From Ochrobactrum sp. BTU1 (GTDB taxonomy: Bacteria; Pseudomonadota; Alphaproteobacteria; Rhizobiales; Rhizobiaceae), in assembly GCA_018798825.1 (NCBI GenBank), contig CP076354.1, positions 310,001-374,000 on the forward strand: a DNA stretch of 64,000 nucleotides, written 5' to 3'. The position numbers and the translations under genes were made by a program. The notes under the pieces are model-generated. The model had not been told where the DNA came from. It did not search any database and worked only from the letters and a program-made list of their open reading frames with translations. Shown piece by piece: positions 17,451 through 25,832 of this stretch; positions within the stretch are counted from its first letter, which is position 1; each line of letters opens with the position of its first letter.

Positions 17451-17842
17451 TAATTCAGCGTGCGGCGGGCTTCTGGAATATCCAGCGAGAAAGCCGGAAT
17501 ATCGACTTCAAAGGCATTCCCGTCGGAAGCCTGCATTTGATATCGCCCAACCATGACACCGGATGTCGTGCTCAAGGGGCAGCCTGAAGAGTATTGATAA
17601 GAGTCGCCGGGATTAAGCGTCGGCTGTTCGCCGATAACGCCTGCGCCCTGTACTTCTTCAATATGGCCATTGCCGTCTGTGATCTGCCAGTAACGCGAGC
17701 GCAACTGTACAGTCTGAGATGAATTGTTGGCGATTGTGATCCGGTAGCCCCAGACATAGCGGTTGTCTTCTGGCTCGGACTGGTCTTCGAGATAAAACGG
17801 TTCAGCCGTTACTTCGATACCCCGCGTTACCGCTTTGTACAT
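17450..17842 (-). CDS. apaG: ApaG domain protein
   Basis: A small immunoglobulin/FN3-fold protein of unknown exact role, linked genetically to ApaH in enterobacteria. It is 130 aa from the ATG at 17842, which has AAGGCGGG upstream; the open frame extends 39 codons further without support. Family motifs are present: [14 protein letters not shown], the [15 protein letters not shown] block, [30 protein letters not shown] and a final [18 protein letters not shown]. The length is typical. Confidence 0.93.
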   Translation of the reverse strand: MYKAVTRGIEVTAEPFYLEDQSEPEDNRYVWGYRITIANNSSQTVQLRSRYWQITDGNGHIEEVQGAGVIGEQPTLNPGDSYQYSSGCPLSTTSGVMVGRYQMQASDGNAFEVDIPAFSLDIPEARRTLN

Positions 17843-17934
17843 ACGCACCCGCCTTTGAATCGCATCAAGTCTACTTGTCTCACCTATCGCTAAAGTTGCG
17901 CGGGAGGTCAACGAGTTGATGCCGACAAAAGCAG

Positions 17935-17964
17935 CGCAATTGCCGAAATGTTCCGGCAATTGCG
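17935..17964 (-). terminator. Hairpin terminator after metZ
   Basis: CGCAATTGCCG and CGGCAATTGCG form an 11-bp perfect stem with an 8-nt loop, 52 bp past the metZ stop. On the minus strand a short TTTT follows after a few bases, so termination strength is uncertain. Confidence 0.6.
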
Positions 17965-18015
17965 TCGTTTATGAATCGTTTTGCGGTCGAAAGCTGCAAA
18001 ATTAGTCGATTTTTG

Positions 18016-19209
18016 TTATCGAGCGGCAGCTAGCGCTTCCAGTACATCCTCAACCAGATCATCCTGATCTTCGAGACCAACAGAGATACGCAACATACCG
18101 TCAGAAATACCGAGTTCCGCGCGGGCTTCGTCTGTGAGGCTCTGATGCGTAGTTGTGGCGGGATGAGTGATGATGCTTTTTGCATCGCCCAGATTGTTGG
18201 AAATGCTGAAGACCTGCAGCGCATTTTCAAACTTGAACGCAGCCTCCTTGCCGCCTTCGAGTTCCAGCGCGATTAGCGTCGAGCCGCCGGTCATCTGCTT
18301 AGCGATGATATCGGCTTGTGGGTGATCAGCGCGGCCCGGATAAATGACCTGTTTCACACCTGCCTGACCGGCAAGCGCATCGGCAACGGCTGCAGCCGAC
18401 TGTGTCTGCTGACGCACGCGAACACCGAGCGTTTCGAGGCCTTTGAGCATGATCCATGCATTAAATGGGCTCATACCCGGGCCGGTATGACGGAAGTAAG
18501 GCTGGAGAACTTCTTCAGTCCACTCCTGATCGGAAAGAATGATCCCGCCAAGACAACGGCCCTGACCATCAATATGCTTGGTGGTCGAATAGACGACGAT
18601 ATGCGCGCCGAGCTCCAGTGGCTTCTGGTAAAGCGGCGTCGCAAACACGTTGTCGACGATCAGCTTTGCGCCGATTTCATTGGCAATGTCAGCAACAGCA
18701 GCAATGTCTATCACTTCGAGCGTCGGGTTCGACGGGCTTTCGAGCAGCATCACTTTGGTGTTTGGGCGAACAGCTGCTTTCCAGTTTTCGATCTTCGAGC
18801 CGTCGATAATTGAGAACTCAACGCCATAGCGCGGCAGCAGCGTTTCAATAATGTAACGCGACGACCCAAAGACGGCGCGTGCGCAGATGACGTGTTCTCC
18901 AGCCTGTACCTGACAGAGAATGGAGGCGGCGACCGCCGCCATACCAGAGGTGAAGGCGCGCGCATCTTCGGCACCTTCAAGCGCACACATGCGCTTTTCA
19001 AACATGTCTGTGGTTGGGTTGGCATAACGCGAATAGATGAAACCCGGGTCTTCGCCTGTGAATCGCGCTTCAGCGGCTTCTGCCGTCGGGTAAAGAAAGC
19101 CCTGCGTCAGATAGAGGGCTTCGGACAACTCTGCAAAGCCCGAACGCAGCGATCCTGCATGAACGAGCTGAGTTGCCGGGCGTAACTTACGGGTAGTCTT
19201 ATTCGTCAT
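18016..19209 (-). CDS. metZ: O-succinylhomoserine sulfhydrylase
   Basis: PLP enzyme that makes homocysteine from O-succinylhomoserine and sulfide in methionine biosynthesis. It is 397 aa from the ATG at 19209; the open frame continues upstream into the riboswitch and terminator region and is not coding there. The protein shows TQGFLYPTAEAAEARF, YSRYANPTTDMFEKRM (cofactor region), the Schiff-base lysine in VYSTTKHIDGQGRCLGG and the late ISNNLGDAKSIITHPATTTH, all typical of the Cys/Met metabolism family. Control is by the SAM-II riboswitch in the leader. O-acetylhomoserine specificity cannot be excluded. Confidence 0.93.
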   Translation of the reverse strand: MTNKTTRKLRPATQLVHAGSLRSGFAELSEALYLTQGFLYPTAEAAEARFTGEDPGFIYSRYANPTTDMFEKRMCALEGAEDARAFTSGMAAVAASILCQVQAGEHVICARAVFGSSRYIIETLLPRYGVEFSIIDGSKIENWKAAVRPNTKVMLLESPSNPTLEVIDIAAVADIANEIGAKLIVDNVFATPLYQKPLELGAHIVVYSTTKHIDGQGRCLGGIILSDQEWTEEVLQPYFRHTGPGMSPFNAWIMLKGLETLGVRVRQQTQSAAAVADALAGQAGVKQVIYPGRADHPQADIIAKQMTGGSTLIALELEGGKEAAFKFENALQVFSISNNLGDAKSIITHPATTTHQSLTDEARAELGISDGMLRISVGLEDQDDLVEDVLEALAAAR

Positions 19210-19267
19210 TTTTTCCAACCTGTCGAAAGCTGGTCGGCCGGGGCCTGGAAATGCCTCGGCGGCCAAT

Positions 19268-19302
19268 AAAAAACCGGCCTCGCGAACACGCAAAAGGCCG
19301 GT
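19268..19302 (-). terminator. Riboswitch expression platform: terminator before metZ
   Basis: On the minus strand ACCGGCCT pairs with AGGCCGGT across a 14-nt loop, followed by TTTTTT. It lies between the aptamer and the metZ start. The 3' end of the aptamer (AAGGCC, minus strand, at 19314-19319) can instead pair with GGCCTT of the terminator's 5' arm, giving a plausible antiterminator. SAM binding would then favour termination. Confidence 0.8.
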
Positions 19303-19317
19303 AACGAACCGCGGCCT

Positions 19318-19370
19318 TATTTTAGCGAATTCTTTAACGTGGCTGCAAGCCGGCCGGCCAAATCACCACG
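19318..19370 (-). promoter_or_regulatory. SAM-II riboswitch controlling metZ
   Basis: Read on the minus strand, the region starts CGTGGTGATTTGGCC and continues GCTTGCAGCCACGTTAAAG and TCGCTAAAA. This is the SAM-II consensus: the CGTGG/CCACG P1 stem, the TGATTT loop, TTGCAG, then TTAAA and GCTAAA for the pseudoknot. SAM-II aptamers precede metA/metX/metZ genes in alphaproteobacteria. The metZ ATG is about 110 bp downstream, behind an intrinsic terminator. Confidence 0.92.
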
Positions 19371-19572
19371 GAACACTTTTTCCTTATGCCTCTTGGGCAG
19401 GGTCGTCAATGCTTGGAAGGTCAGTTTTCAGGAAAAGAGCTGCCGGTGAAAGGTGCTTGGCCTCTGATTCCTGCGGAAAACCCCGAAACCAAGGGCTTTG
19501 AGGGTTGGCATCGGTGCTTAGAGCGGTCAATGGTCTTAGACCAACTTTAAGTAATTTACGGAGTTCAGTGGT

Positions 19573-20664
19573 ATGACACAGAGGGAAGCAGGAATTCTGG
19601 CAGATGCGGATATTGCCGCGCTGTTTGAAAGCGGTTTGCTCAAATCTGCGCGTCCATTGGATGCCGATCAGATTCAGCCTGCAAGTCTCGACCTGCGATT
19701 GGGTGTGAAAGCCTATCGTGTGCGCGCATCCTTCATGCCCGGTCCGGGAACGCCGGTTATAGACAAGCTGGAACGTCTCAAGCTTCACGAGATCGATTTG
19801 ACCGCAGGCGCGGTGCTTGAAACCGGCTGCGTCTATATCGTGCCATTGCTTGAAAGCCTGTCGCTTTCGCCGGAATTGTCTGCTTCCGCTAACCCGAAAA
19901 GCTCGACGGGCCGCCTCGATATTTTCACCCGCGTTATCGCCGATGGTGCGCAGGAGTTCGACAAGGTGCCTGCTGGCTATAATGGCCCGCTTTATCTCGA
20001 AGTCAGCCCACGTACTTTCCCGATTGTTGCACGCACTGGCTCGCGCCTGTCGCAAATCCGTTTTCGACAGGGACGTGCCCAGCTGACTGAAGCAGAACTT
20101 GCAGTCCTGCATCAGAGCGAAACGCTGGTTGCTGCCGAAATGCCGAATATTTCCGGCGGCGGCATCGCACTTTCGGTTGATTTGTCGGGTGGCGAAGACA
20201 AGCTGATTGGTTATCGCGGTAAGCATCATACGGGCGTTGTCGATGTCGATAAGCGAGCTGCCAATGACGTTCTCGACTTCTGGGAGCCGATCTATGATCG
20301 TGGGTCGCGTGAACTGGTGCTCGACCCGGATGAGTTTTACATCCTCGTTTCGCGCGAAGCGGTGCATGTGCCGCCGCTTTTCGCAGCGGAAATGACGCCT
20401 TTCGACCCGCTGGTCGGTGAATTCCGTGTGCATTATGCAGGCTTCTTTGATCCGGGCTTCGGTCACACCGCTGCTGGTGGAACGGGAAGCCGTGCGGTTC
20501 TGGAAGTGCGCAGTCATGAAGTCCCGTTCATTCTCGAACATGGCCAGATTGTCGGCCGTCTTGTTTATGAGCATATGTTGAATCGCCCGAAGGCGCTCTA
20601 TGGCATCGATTTGGGATCGAACTATCAGGCGCAGCAACTTAAGCTCTCCAAGCATTTCAGGTGA
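19573..20664 (+). CDS. dcd: 2'-deoxycytidine 5'-triphosphate deaminase
   Basis: Deaminates dCTP to dUTP for thymidylate supply. It is 363 aa, about twice the length of enterobacterial Dcd and in line with the long form annotated in alphaproteobacteria, which appears to contain two dUTPase-like halves. Visible motifs include QIQPASLDLRLG near the N-terminus, the SANPKSSTGRLDIFTRV nucleotide-binding block, and a second-half FDPGFGHTAAGGTGSRAVLEV. The start at 19573 follows GGAGTTCAG. It is divergent from metZ, so the riboswitch leader and the dcd promoter share about 360 bp. Confidence 0.88.
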   Translation: MTQREAGILADADIAALFESGLLKSARPLDADQIQPASLDLRLGVKAYRVRASFMPGPGTPVIDKLERLKLHEIDLTAGAVLETGCVYIVPLLESLSLSPELSASANPKSSTGRLDIFTRVIADGAQEFDKVPAGYNGPLYLEVSPRTFPIVARTGSRLSQIRFRQGRAQLTEAELAVLHQSETLVAAEMPNISGGGIALSVDLSGGEDKLIGYRGKHHTGVVDVDKRAANDVLDFWEPIYDRGSRELVLDPDEFYILVSREAVHVPPLFAAEMTPFDPLVGEFRVHYAGFFDPGFGHTAAGGTGSRAVLEVRSHEVPFILEHGQIVGRLVYEHMLNRPKALYGIDLGSNYQAQQLKLSKHFR

Positions 20665-20720
20665 TTGCGTTCTTCCTGATCCCGTTCGTATAAAGTGGGA
20701 TGTGGTGGAGGACTGCTTAG

Positions 20721-21719
20721 GTGAGAAATGGGAAGGATGAGGTTCGGGAAATCATAACGGATGTGCCATCGCGCCGTCTGTCCGTGGGCATCGTTGCGTT
20801 GCCCGGTTTTACGCTGACGGCCCTCAGCCTGTTTCTCGACCCATTTCGCCTTGCAGCCGATGATCGTGATAAAAGCCGCCAGATCCGGTGTGCCTGGAAA
20901 ATCTGCACATTGTCGGGCGATCCGGTCACATCCAGTTCCGGTATGGTGATTGAACCGACAGCACCCATCGGTGAGCTGGATGAGTGCGATTATGTGGCAG
21001 TTGTCGGCGGTTTGCTTGCGCAGTACCGCCCGCGTCAACAGGCTTTGATTGACCTTATCAAACGTGCCGATAAGCGTGGCAAGACCGTTGTGGGCCTTTG
21101 CACAGCAGCCTTTCTGCTGGCTGAGGGCGGCTTGCTTGATGACCGAAACTGTTGTGTCAGCTGGTTCCATCGTGATGATTTTCTCGATCTTTTCGATGGC
21201 CATACCGCTGATACGACAAGCCTTTTTCATCGCAGCGGACGGCACTATACCTGTGCGGGCGGCCTGGGCGCGGCATCGCTTTCACTTTCGATCATCCAGA
21301 ATGAAATCTCCGAGGAACTGGCACGTAAAAGCGCGTCCATTCTGATGATCCCTTATGAACTGGTGCGTTCTGAACAGCCGGCATTAAGCTTCAATGGTGT
21401 TCGTTCGCCGATGATCCGCAAGGCGATCCGCATTTTTGAGGAAACGCTGGAAGAGCCGGTGCCGATGATCGATGTTGCGCGCAAGCTGGGCATATCGGTG
21501 CGTCAGATGGAGCGCGGTTTTCGTATGGCGGTGGGGCGCACGGCTTTTGAGGTACGCGAAGAATTGCGCGTTAAAAAGGCGCGGGAGCTGCTGTCTGAAA
21601 CCGGGCTATCGTTGTTGGAAGTGGCAGTCGCCAGCGGATTTACGGACACACGTAGCATGAACCGCTCGTTCGTGCGCCAGAAGCAGAAGCCGCCACGCGA
21701 TTATCGCAAGGAACGCTGA
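20721..21719 (+). CDS. GlxA-family AraC-type regulator with DJ-1/PfpI domain
   Basis: A 332-aa transcription factor. Residues ~15-195 are a class-I-glutaminase-like DJ-1/PfpI fold with VGGLLAQYRP and the nucleophile-elbow region VVGLCTAAFLLAEGGLL. Residues ~225-330 hold a two-HTH AraC/XylS domain ending SGFTDTRSMNRSFVRQK. Regulators of this layout control catabolism of quaternary amines, carnitine or amino acids in Pseudomonas and rhizobia (GbdR, CdhR, ArgR-like), but no such genes adjoin here, so the ligand is unknown. The start is GTG at 20721; an in-frame ATG is not found nearby. Confidence 0.82.
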   Translation: MRNGKDEVREIITDVPSRRLSVGIVALPGFTLTALSLFLDPFRLAADDRDKSRQIRCAWKICTLSGDPVTSSSGMVIEPTAPIGELDECDYVAVVGGLLAQYRPRQQALIDLIKRADKRGKTVVGLCTAAFLLAEGGLLDDRNCCVSWFHRDDFLDLFDGHTADTTSLFHRSGRHYTCAGGLGAASLSLSIIQNEISEELARKSASILMIPYELVRSEQPALSFNGVRSPMIRKAIRIFEETLEEPVPMIDVARKLGISVRQMERGFRMAVGRTAFEVREELRVKKARELLSETGLSLLEVAVASGFTDTRSMNRSFVRQKQKPPRDYRKER

Positions 21720-21811
21720 ATTTATGAGCTTACTTGCGAATCCTGCGCCGACGACCTATTTTCCGCGGCGAAACTGCCACTTTGGCAGGCGACCAAATAC
21801 TGGAGATTTGC

Positions 21812-22078
21812 ATGTCTGATGGTGTGAACCGTTTTCTTGGCGATACGCCTGCACGCGTGCTGATCAAGCTTGTGCTGATCTCGCTGGTGGTTGGCGTGGT
21901 GATGAGCGCGTTCCACTGGACGCCTTATGATATCCTCTATGGCATCCGTGATTTCGTTCTGCGCCTTTGGAATATGGGCTTCTCTGCCATTGCAGGTTTT
22001 GCCGATTATCTCATCCTCGGTGCAGCCGTCGTCATTCCTGCCTTTATTTTGCTCCGTATCCTGAGCTACCGGAAATAA
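21812..22078 (+). CDS. Small two-segment membrane protein (DUF6460-like)
   Basis: An 88-aa protein with a ribosome site GGAGATTTGC before the ATG at 21812. The N-terminus MSDGVNRFLGDTPARVLIKLVLISLVVG leads into a first membrane helix (~18-38). An amphipathic YDILYGIRDFVLRLWNMGF follows, then a second helix (~60-82) ending LLRILSYRK. It resembles small conserved Rhizobiales membrane proteins of the DUF6460 type. Function unknown. An open frame extends 26 codons upstream without an RBS. Confidence 0.7.
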   Translation: MSDGVNRFLGDTPARVLIKLVLISLVVGVVMSAFHWTPYDILYGIRDFVLRLWNMGFSAIAGFADYLILGAAVVIPAFILLRILSYRK

Positions 22079-22082
22079 TCAG

Positions 22083-22128
22083 AGCATTTCCTGCGAAAGT
22101 GCGAAGCGGTTTTGCATAGGATAATGCG
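22083..22128. repeat. Dispersed palindromic repeat, subfamily B copy 2
   Basis: A 46-bp element AGCATTTCCTGCGAAAGTGC...TAATGCG, differing at only a few positions from 12792-12837. It starts 5 bp after the small membrane protein's stop. Confidence 0.82.
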
Positions 22129-22155
22129 TAGTAAAAAGCCTTTCGGAAGCGGGAA

Positions 22156-22638
22156 ATGCAAGACAACGACACTTTTAACCTTACCCGGCGTGGGTTTCTG
22201 ATCCTCGCCGGTGGCGCTCTGGCTTTCGCGGCTTTGCCCGCGGGTTTTGCAAACGCTGCAGCAGACGTTGACCCGACCGAGCTCTTCAATCAGATCCGCA
22301 AGTCCAACGGTCTACCGCTTATGGCAACCAACGGCAAGCTTGAGCAGGCAGCGCTTTATCAGGCACGTCGTATGGCGAGCCATGGCAAAATCGGCCACTC
22401 GGTCGGCTGGGGCAATGGGTTTGTTTCGCGGCTCAAACAGGCTGGTATTCGCGGTCCCGCTGCAGAAAATGTGGCGTCTGGTCAGCCCAATACGCAGGCT
22501 GTTTTCGATGCCTGGATGAAATCACCAGGGCATCGCAAGAATATGCTTGATCCGACCTTCGAGCATTATGGCCTTGCATGGGCGACGCCTGAAAACAATC
22601 CGCGTCGCCTCTACTGGGCGATGATGCTCGGCCTCTGA
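22156..22638 (+). CDS. CAP/SCP-domain secreted protein with Tat signal
   Basis: A 160-aa exported protein. Residues 1-35 are a twin-arginine signal (LTRRGFLILAGGALAFAALP), so it is probably exported folded. A bacterial CAP (SCP/PR1-like) domain follows: FNQIRKSNGLPLM, LEQAALYQARRMASHGKIGHS with the family histidines, the AAENVASGQPN motif, and MKSPGHRKNMLDPTFEHYGLAWA. All four conserved CAP cavity residues appear present. Function in bacteria is ill-defined; cell-wall or lipid binding has been proposed for the family. It stands alone between a repeat element and a MATE exporter. Confidence 0.88.
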   Translation: MQDNDTFNLTRRGFLILAGGALAFAALPAGFANAAADVDPTELFNQIRKSNGLPLMATNGKLEQAALYQARRMASHGKIGHSVGWGNGFVSRLKQAGIRGPAAENVASGQPNTQAVFDAWMKSPGHRKNMLDPTFEHYGLAWATPENNPRRLYWAMMLGL

Positions 22639-22775
22639 ATATTGTTGAACGCGCTCCTGACATAAGGCTGTCAGGGCTGCGACAATACGGTGGCCGAATT
22701 CACTGTCGTTTTGAATGATTCCAGAATAGAGCTTACCGATATTGCGACCGATATTCGAGGAAAGCCAGGGATCAG

Positions 22776-24119
22776 ATGCTGCACGATCAGAGCATTGTTT
22801 CCAGACCGTTTGAAGTGACCCATCGCATGGTGATGATGATCGCCGTGCCGATGACACTCGCCGCCGTCACCACGCCCTTGCTTGGGCTGGTGGATATGGG
22901 TGTGGTCGGTCAGATGGGGCAGGCCGAATTGATTGGTGGCCTCGCTATCGGCGCACTGGTTTTTGACTTTCTGCTGACCATGTTCAGCTTTCTGCGCTCC
23001 GGAACCACCGGGCTTGTCGCACAGGCGATGGGGGCAGGCGACAAGGCAGAAGAACAGGCAATCTTCTGGCGGGCTATCATTATAGCGATTGCTGCTGGCT
23101 TGCTGATGATCCTGAGCCTGCCGCTCGTGCTAACCGTTGCGTCTGATTTCATTCACCCGACACCTGCCACTCAGGAAGCGATGGTGACTTATGTGTCAAT
23201 CCGGATGCTTTCGGCACCGGTGGCGCTTATTAATTATTCCGTTCTGGGTCTGCTGCTTGGACGGGGGCAGGGTATTCTGGGCCTCAGCCTTCAGGTGCTA
23301 ATTAACGGTATCAATATTATTCTCTGCATTGTGCTCGGGCTGGAACTTGGCTGGGGTGTGGCCGGTGTTGCATGGGCCACGGTGACGGGCGAAACTGTTG
23401 CGGCAATCATTGGCCTCACGCTTGTTGCGCGCCACTTCAATCGCACGACAGGACGCAGGCCTGATTGGGCGCGCATCTTTCAGAAAGAAGGTCTTGTGCG
23501 GATGGTCGCGCTTAACCGCGACATTATGATCCGCTCCATTCTGCTTTTGACTGCCTTTGCATTCTTCACCCGCGCGGGCTCAGAGCTCGGTCCGGTGACG
23601 CTGGCGGCAAACGCGGTTTTGATGAATTTCTTCCTCGTCTGCGGTTTCTTTCTCGATGGTATGGCCGCAGCGGTCGAGCAGATCGTAGGCCGCTCGGTCG
23701 GGGCGCGCTATAGCCCGGCATTTGTTCGCGGTGCGAAACTCACCTTCGTTTGGGGGCTGGTCATGGCCAGCTTGATTGCATTCACTTTGCTGGTTTTTGG
23801 TGATGCGATTATCGACCTTCTGTCGAAGGCTTCCGATGTGCGCGATGAGGCGATCAAATATCTGCCATGGGCGGCATTAACCGGGCTCACCGGCCTGCTC
23901 GCATTCCATATGGACGGCGTTTACATCGGCGCAACATGGTCGCGCGATATGCGCAACATGATGTTCTTCTCGCTGATATTCTTTTTGGCTGTGCTTTATG
24001 CAGTAAAGCCCGTGATGGGAAATCACGGGCTTTGGCTGGCAATCAATCTGTTCCTATCGATCCGCGGCATCACGCTTCTGGCGTTGCTGCCGCGCAGATA
24101 CAGAACAGAGTTTTTTTAA
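22776..24119 (+). CDS. MATE-family efflux transporter (DinF-like)
   Basis: A 447-aa inner-membrane Na+ or H+/drug antiporter with twelve predicted segments in two MatE halves. Diagnostic stretches are PMTLAAVTTPLLGLVDMGVVG, FLRSGTTGLVAQAMGAGDK and, in the second half, FFLDGMAAAVEQIVGRSVGAR. The latter pattern (LDGMAAAVE) is typical of the DinF branch rather than NorM. The substrate is unknown. It is followed closely by a repeat copy and the convergent pyrD. Confidence 0.88.
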   Translation: MLHDQSIVSRPFEVTHRMVMMIAVPMTLAAVTTPLLGLVDMGVVGQMGQAELIGGLAIGALVFDFLLTMFSFLRSGTTGLVAQAMGAGDKAEEQAIFWRAIIIAIAAGLLMILSLPLVLTVASDFIHPTPATQEAMVTYVSIRMLSAPVALINYSVLGLLLGRGQGILGLSLQVLINGINIILCIVLGLELGWGVAGVAWATVTGETVAAIIGLTLVARHFNRTTGRRPDWARIFQKEGLVRMVALNRDIMIRSILLLTAFAFFTRAGSELGPVTLAANAVLMNFFLVCGFFLDGMAAAVEQIVGRSVGARYSPAFVRGAKLTFVWGLVMASLIAFTLLVFGDAIIDLLSKASDVRDEAIKYLPWAALTGLTGLLAFHMDGVYIGATWSRDMRNMMFFSLIFFLAVLYAVKPVMGNHGLWLAINLFLSIRGITLLALLPRRYRTEFF

Positions 24120-24121
24120 AG

Positions 24122-24160
24122 CATGACCCCGAAAAGTGGGAACCAGTTTTCGGGGTCATG
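24122..24160. repeat. Dispersed palindromic repeat, copy A2 (perfect arms)
   Basis: CATGACCCCGAAAAGTGGG...GTTTTCGGGGTCATG: the two arms pair exactly over CATGACCCCGAAAA. It lies between the convergent MATE and pyrD genes and could act as their shared terminator. Confidence 0.78.
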
Positions 24161-24172
24161 TTCAGGAGAAGT

Positions 24173-25267
24173 TTAGTCAGGCAGACGGCGCGCGGCCCAC
24201 TCCTTCGTGTCGCGGTCGCGCAGATCGGAAATGCTTGCCACGCCTTCTGTTTTGACGGCGTCTGAAAGTCCGCGCACGATTTCGGATGCGAGACCGGGAC
24301 CGCGATAGATCATGCCGGTGTAAAGCTGGATGAGATCAGCACCCGCCTTGATTTTCGCAAGGGCGGTTTCAGCACTGTCGATACCACCAACACCGATCAG
24401 CGGCATGTCAGCGCCGATCCGCTCGCGCATACGTGCCAGAATAATCGTCGAACGCTCAAATAGCGGTGCGCCCGAAAGGCCACCCGTTTCTTCGCGGTTC
24501 TCTGTGCTGTTCAGACCGTTGCGCGAAAGCGTTGTGTTGGAAACAATAATACCGTCAAGCTTCTGCTCAAGCGCTTCTGCAGCAATATCGTCGAGTTCTT
24601 CGTCGCTCAGATCAGGCGCGATCTTGAGGAAAACCGGACGCTTCAGCGTGCACATCTTGCCTTCTTCATCGCGGGCAGCAAGAACACGCGAGAGCAGCTC
24701 GCGCAGCGCATCGCGGGATTGCAAATTGCGCAGGCCCGGCGTGTTGGGCGAAGAGATGTTGACGGTGAAATATCGTGCCAGCTGATAGAACTTGCGAATA
24801 CCGGCTACATAATCGCCGATACGGTCTTCAGCATCCTTGTTGGCACCGATATTGACGCCGACAATACCGCTCTTTCCAGCGCGCTGCGAAAGGCGCTTGA
24901 ACGCTGCATCGTGGCCTTCATTGTTGAAGCCAAGACGATTGATCACAGCACGATCATCCACCAGACGGAAAATACGCGGACGCGGATTGCCGCTCTGCGG
25001 ACGCGGCGTGATGGTGCCGACTTCGGTAAATCCGAAGCCGATCTTCAAGAGTGCATCAGGGACTTCGGCATTCTTGTCATAACCGGCTGCCATGCCGACT
25101 GGATTTGGAAACTGCAGACCTGCAATCTTAACCGAAAGTGCGGGGTCATGTGGACGGCTGCAGGTGACAATACCAGTTTTCAGCCCTGCGATGGACAGAC
25201 CATGCGCTTGCTCGGCGTCGAACGTAAACAATGCACGTCGCCCAAAAAGTTCAAAAAGCCCGCTCAT
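24173..25267 (-). CDS. pyrD: Dihydroorotate dehydrogenase, class 2 (quinone)
   Basis: Membrane-associated FMN enzyme of pyrimidine biosynthesis that oxidises dihydroorotate with quinone as acceptor. It is 364 aa. The amphipathic N-terminal membrane helix is followed by GLQFPNPVGMAAGYDKNAE, EVGTITPRPQSGNPRPR and the catalytic-Ser loop FTVNISSPNTPGLRNLQ. FLKIAPDLSDEELDD, SNTTLSR and GVGGIDSAETALAKI/TGMIYRGPGL (FMN phosphate) complete the class 2 pattern. It overlaps the upstream DUF952 gene by 4 bp. Confidence 0.95.
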   Translation of the reverse strand: MSGLFELFGRRALFTFDAEQAHGLSIAGLKTGIVTCSRPHDPALSVKIAGLQFPNPVGMAAGYDKNAEVPDALLKIGFGFTEVGTITPRPQSGNPRPRIFRLVDDRAVINRLGFNNEGHDAAFKRLSQRAGKSGIVGVNIGANKDAEDRIGDYVAGIRKFYQLARYFTVNISSPNTPGLRNLQSRDALRELLSRVLAARDEEGKMCTLKRPVFLKIAPDLSDEELDDIAAEALEQKLDGIIVSNTTLSRNGLNSTENREETGGLSGAPLFERSTIILARMRERIGADMPLIGVGGIDSAETALAKIKAGADLIQLYTGMIYRGPGLASEIVRGLSDAVKTEGVASISDLRDRDTKEWAARRLPD

Positions 25268-25617
25268 TTGTCCTCAAGCTCCGGGAAGATATGGAGACCA
25301 TCTTTGTCGAGCAGCAATGGCTCGACCTTAACCACTGCCGATAGTGGCAGCACTGCATAAAGATGCGGAAACAATGCCCCGCCGCGCGAGGTTTCGAATT
25401 TCAGCGCATCGCCCAAGGCGACTGTATCTACGCTTACCAGCAGCAGATCCGTTTGCCCGGCAAAATGTTTGGCGGCTGTTTCGCGCACCTGTTCACTGGT
25501 GGAGAAATGGATATAGCCCTCGGCAATATCAACGGGTGCCCCGGTAAAATTGCCAGCCTCTTCTGCCTGCGCCCAGAGATCGCGCGGGGCGATCTTGTAG
25601 ATGGTCGTTTTGGTCAT
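25264..25617 (-). CDS. DUF952 domain protein
   Basis: 117 aa, one DUF952 domain: IYKIAPRDLWAQAEEAGNFTG, DIAEGYIHFSTSEQVRETA, LLLVSVDTVALGDALKFETSRGGALFPHLYA. These proteins have a fold related to ADP-ribosyl-processing enzymes (Tpt1/KptA-like), but activity is unproven. It precedes and overlaps pyrD by 4 bp (ATGA), so the two are co-translated, an arrangement common in rhizobia. Confidence 0.87.
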   Translation of the reverse strand: MTKTTIYKIAPRDLWAQAEEAGNFTGAPVDIAEGYIHFSTSEQVRETAAKHFAGQTDLLLVSVDTVALGDALKFETSRGGALFPHLYAVLPLSAVVKVEPLLLDKDGLHIFPELEDK

Positions 25618-25706
25618 GGCGGCTCTCTAGCCCGAATTTATCAGAAAATCAAAGCATGACTTGTTCGTTTTTCGCGCATAGCTCCCATATGATGGGGGTA
25701 GGCTCA

Positions 25707-25750
25707 AGCGCATCCCGAAAAGTGCAAAGCAGTTTTTGGATAAGATGCGC
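25707..25750. repeat. Dispersed palindromic repeat, copy A3
   Basis: An AGCGCATCCCGAAAAGTGC...GATAAGATGCGC element, first of a close pair, 10 bp from the next copy. Confidence 0.82.
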
Positions 25751-25760
25751 GAAGAAATAG

Positions 25761-25805
25761 AGTGCATCCCGAAAAGTGTGAAGCGGCTTTCGGACGGGAT
25801 GCGCT
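25761..25805. repeat. Dispersed palindromic repeat, copy A4
   Basis: An AGTGCATCCCGAAAAGTGTG...CGGGATGCGCT element in tandem with copy A3, 28 bp before the start of the secreted-protein gene at 25833. The pair may therefore lie within that gene's leader. Confidence 0.82.
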
Positions 25806-25832
25806 TAAACAGGCTATTAGGGAGACAGAACC

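Noticed and set aside
19210..19293. 28-residue N-terminal extension of metZ
   Set aside because: The region holds the riboswitch terminator and linker; the family N-terminus begins at 19209.
19384..20655. 423-codon open frame antisense to dcd
   Set aside because: dcd has family motifs along its whole length; the antisense translation has none and shows shadow composition.
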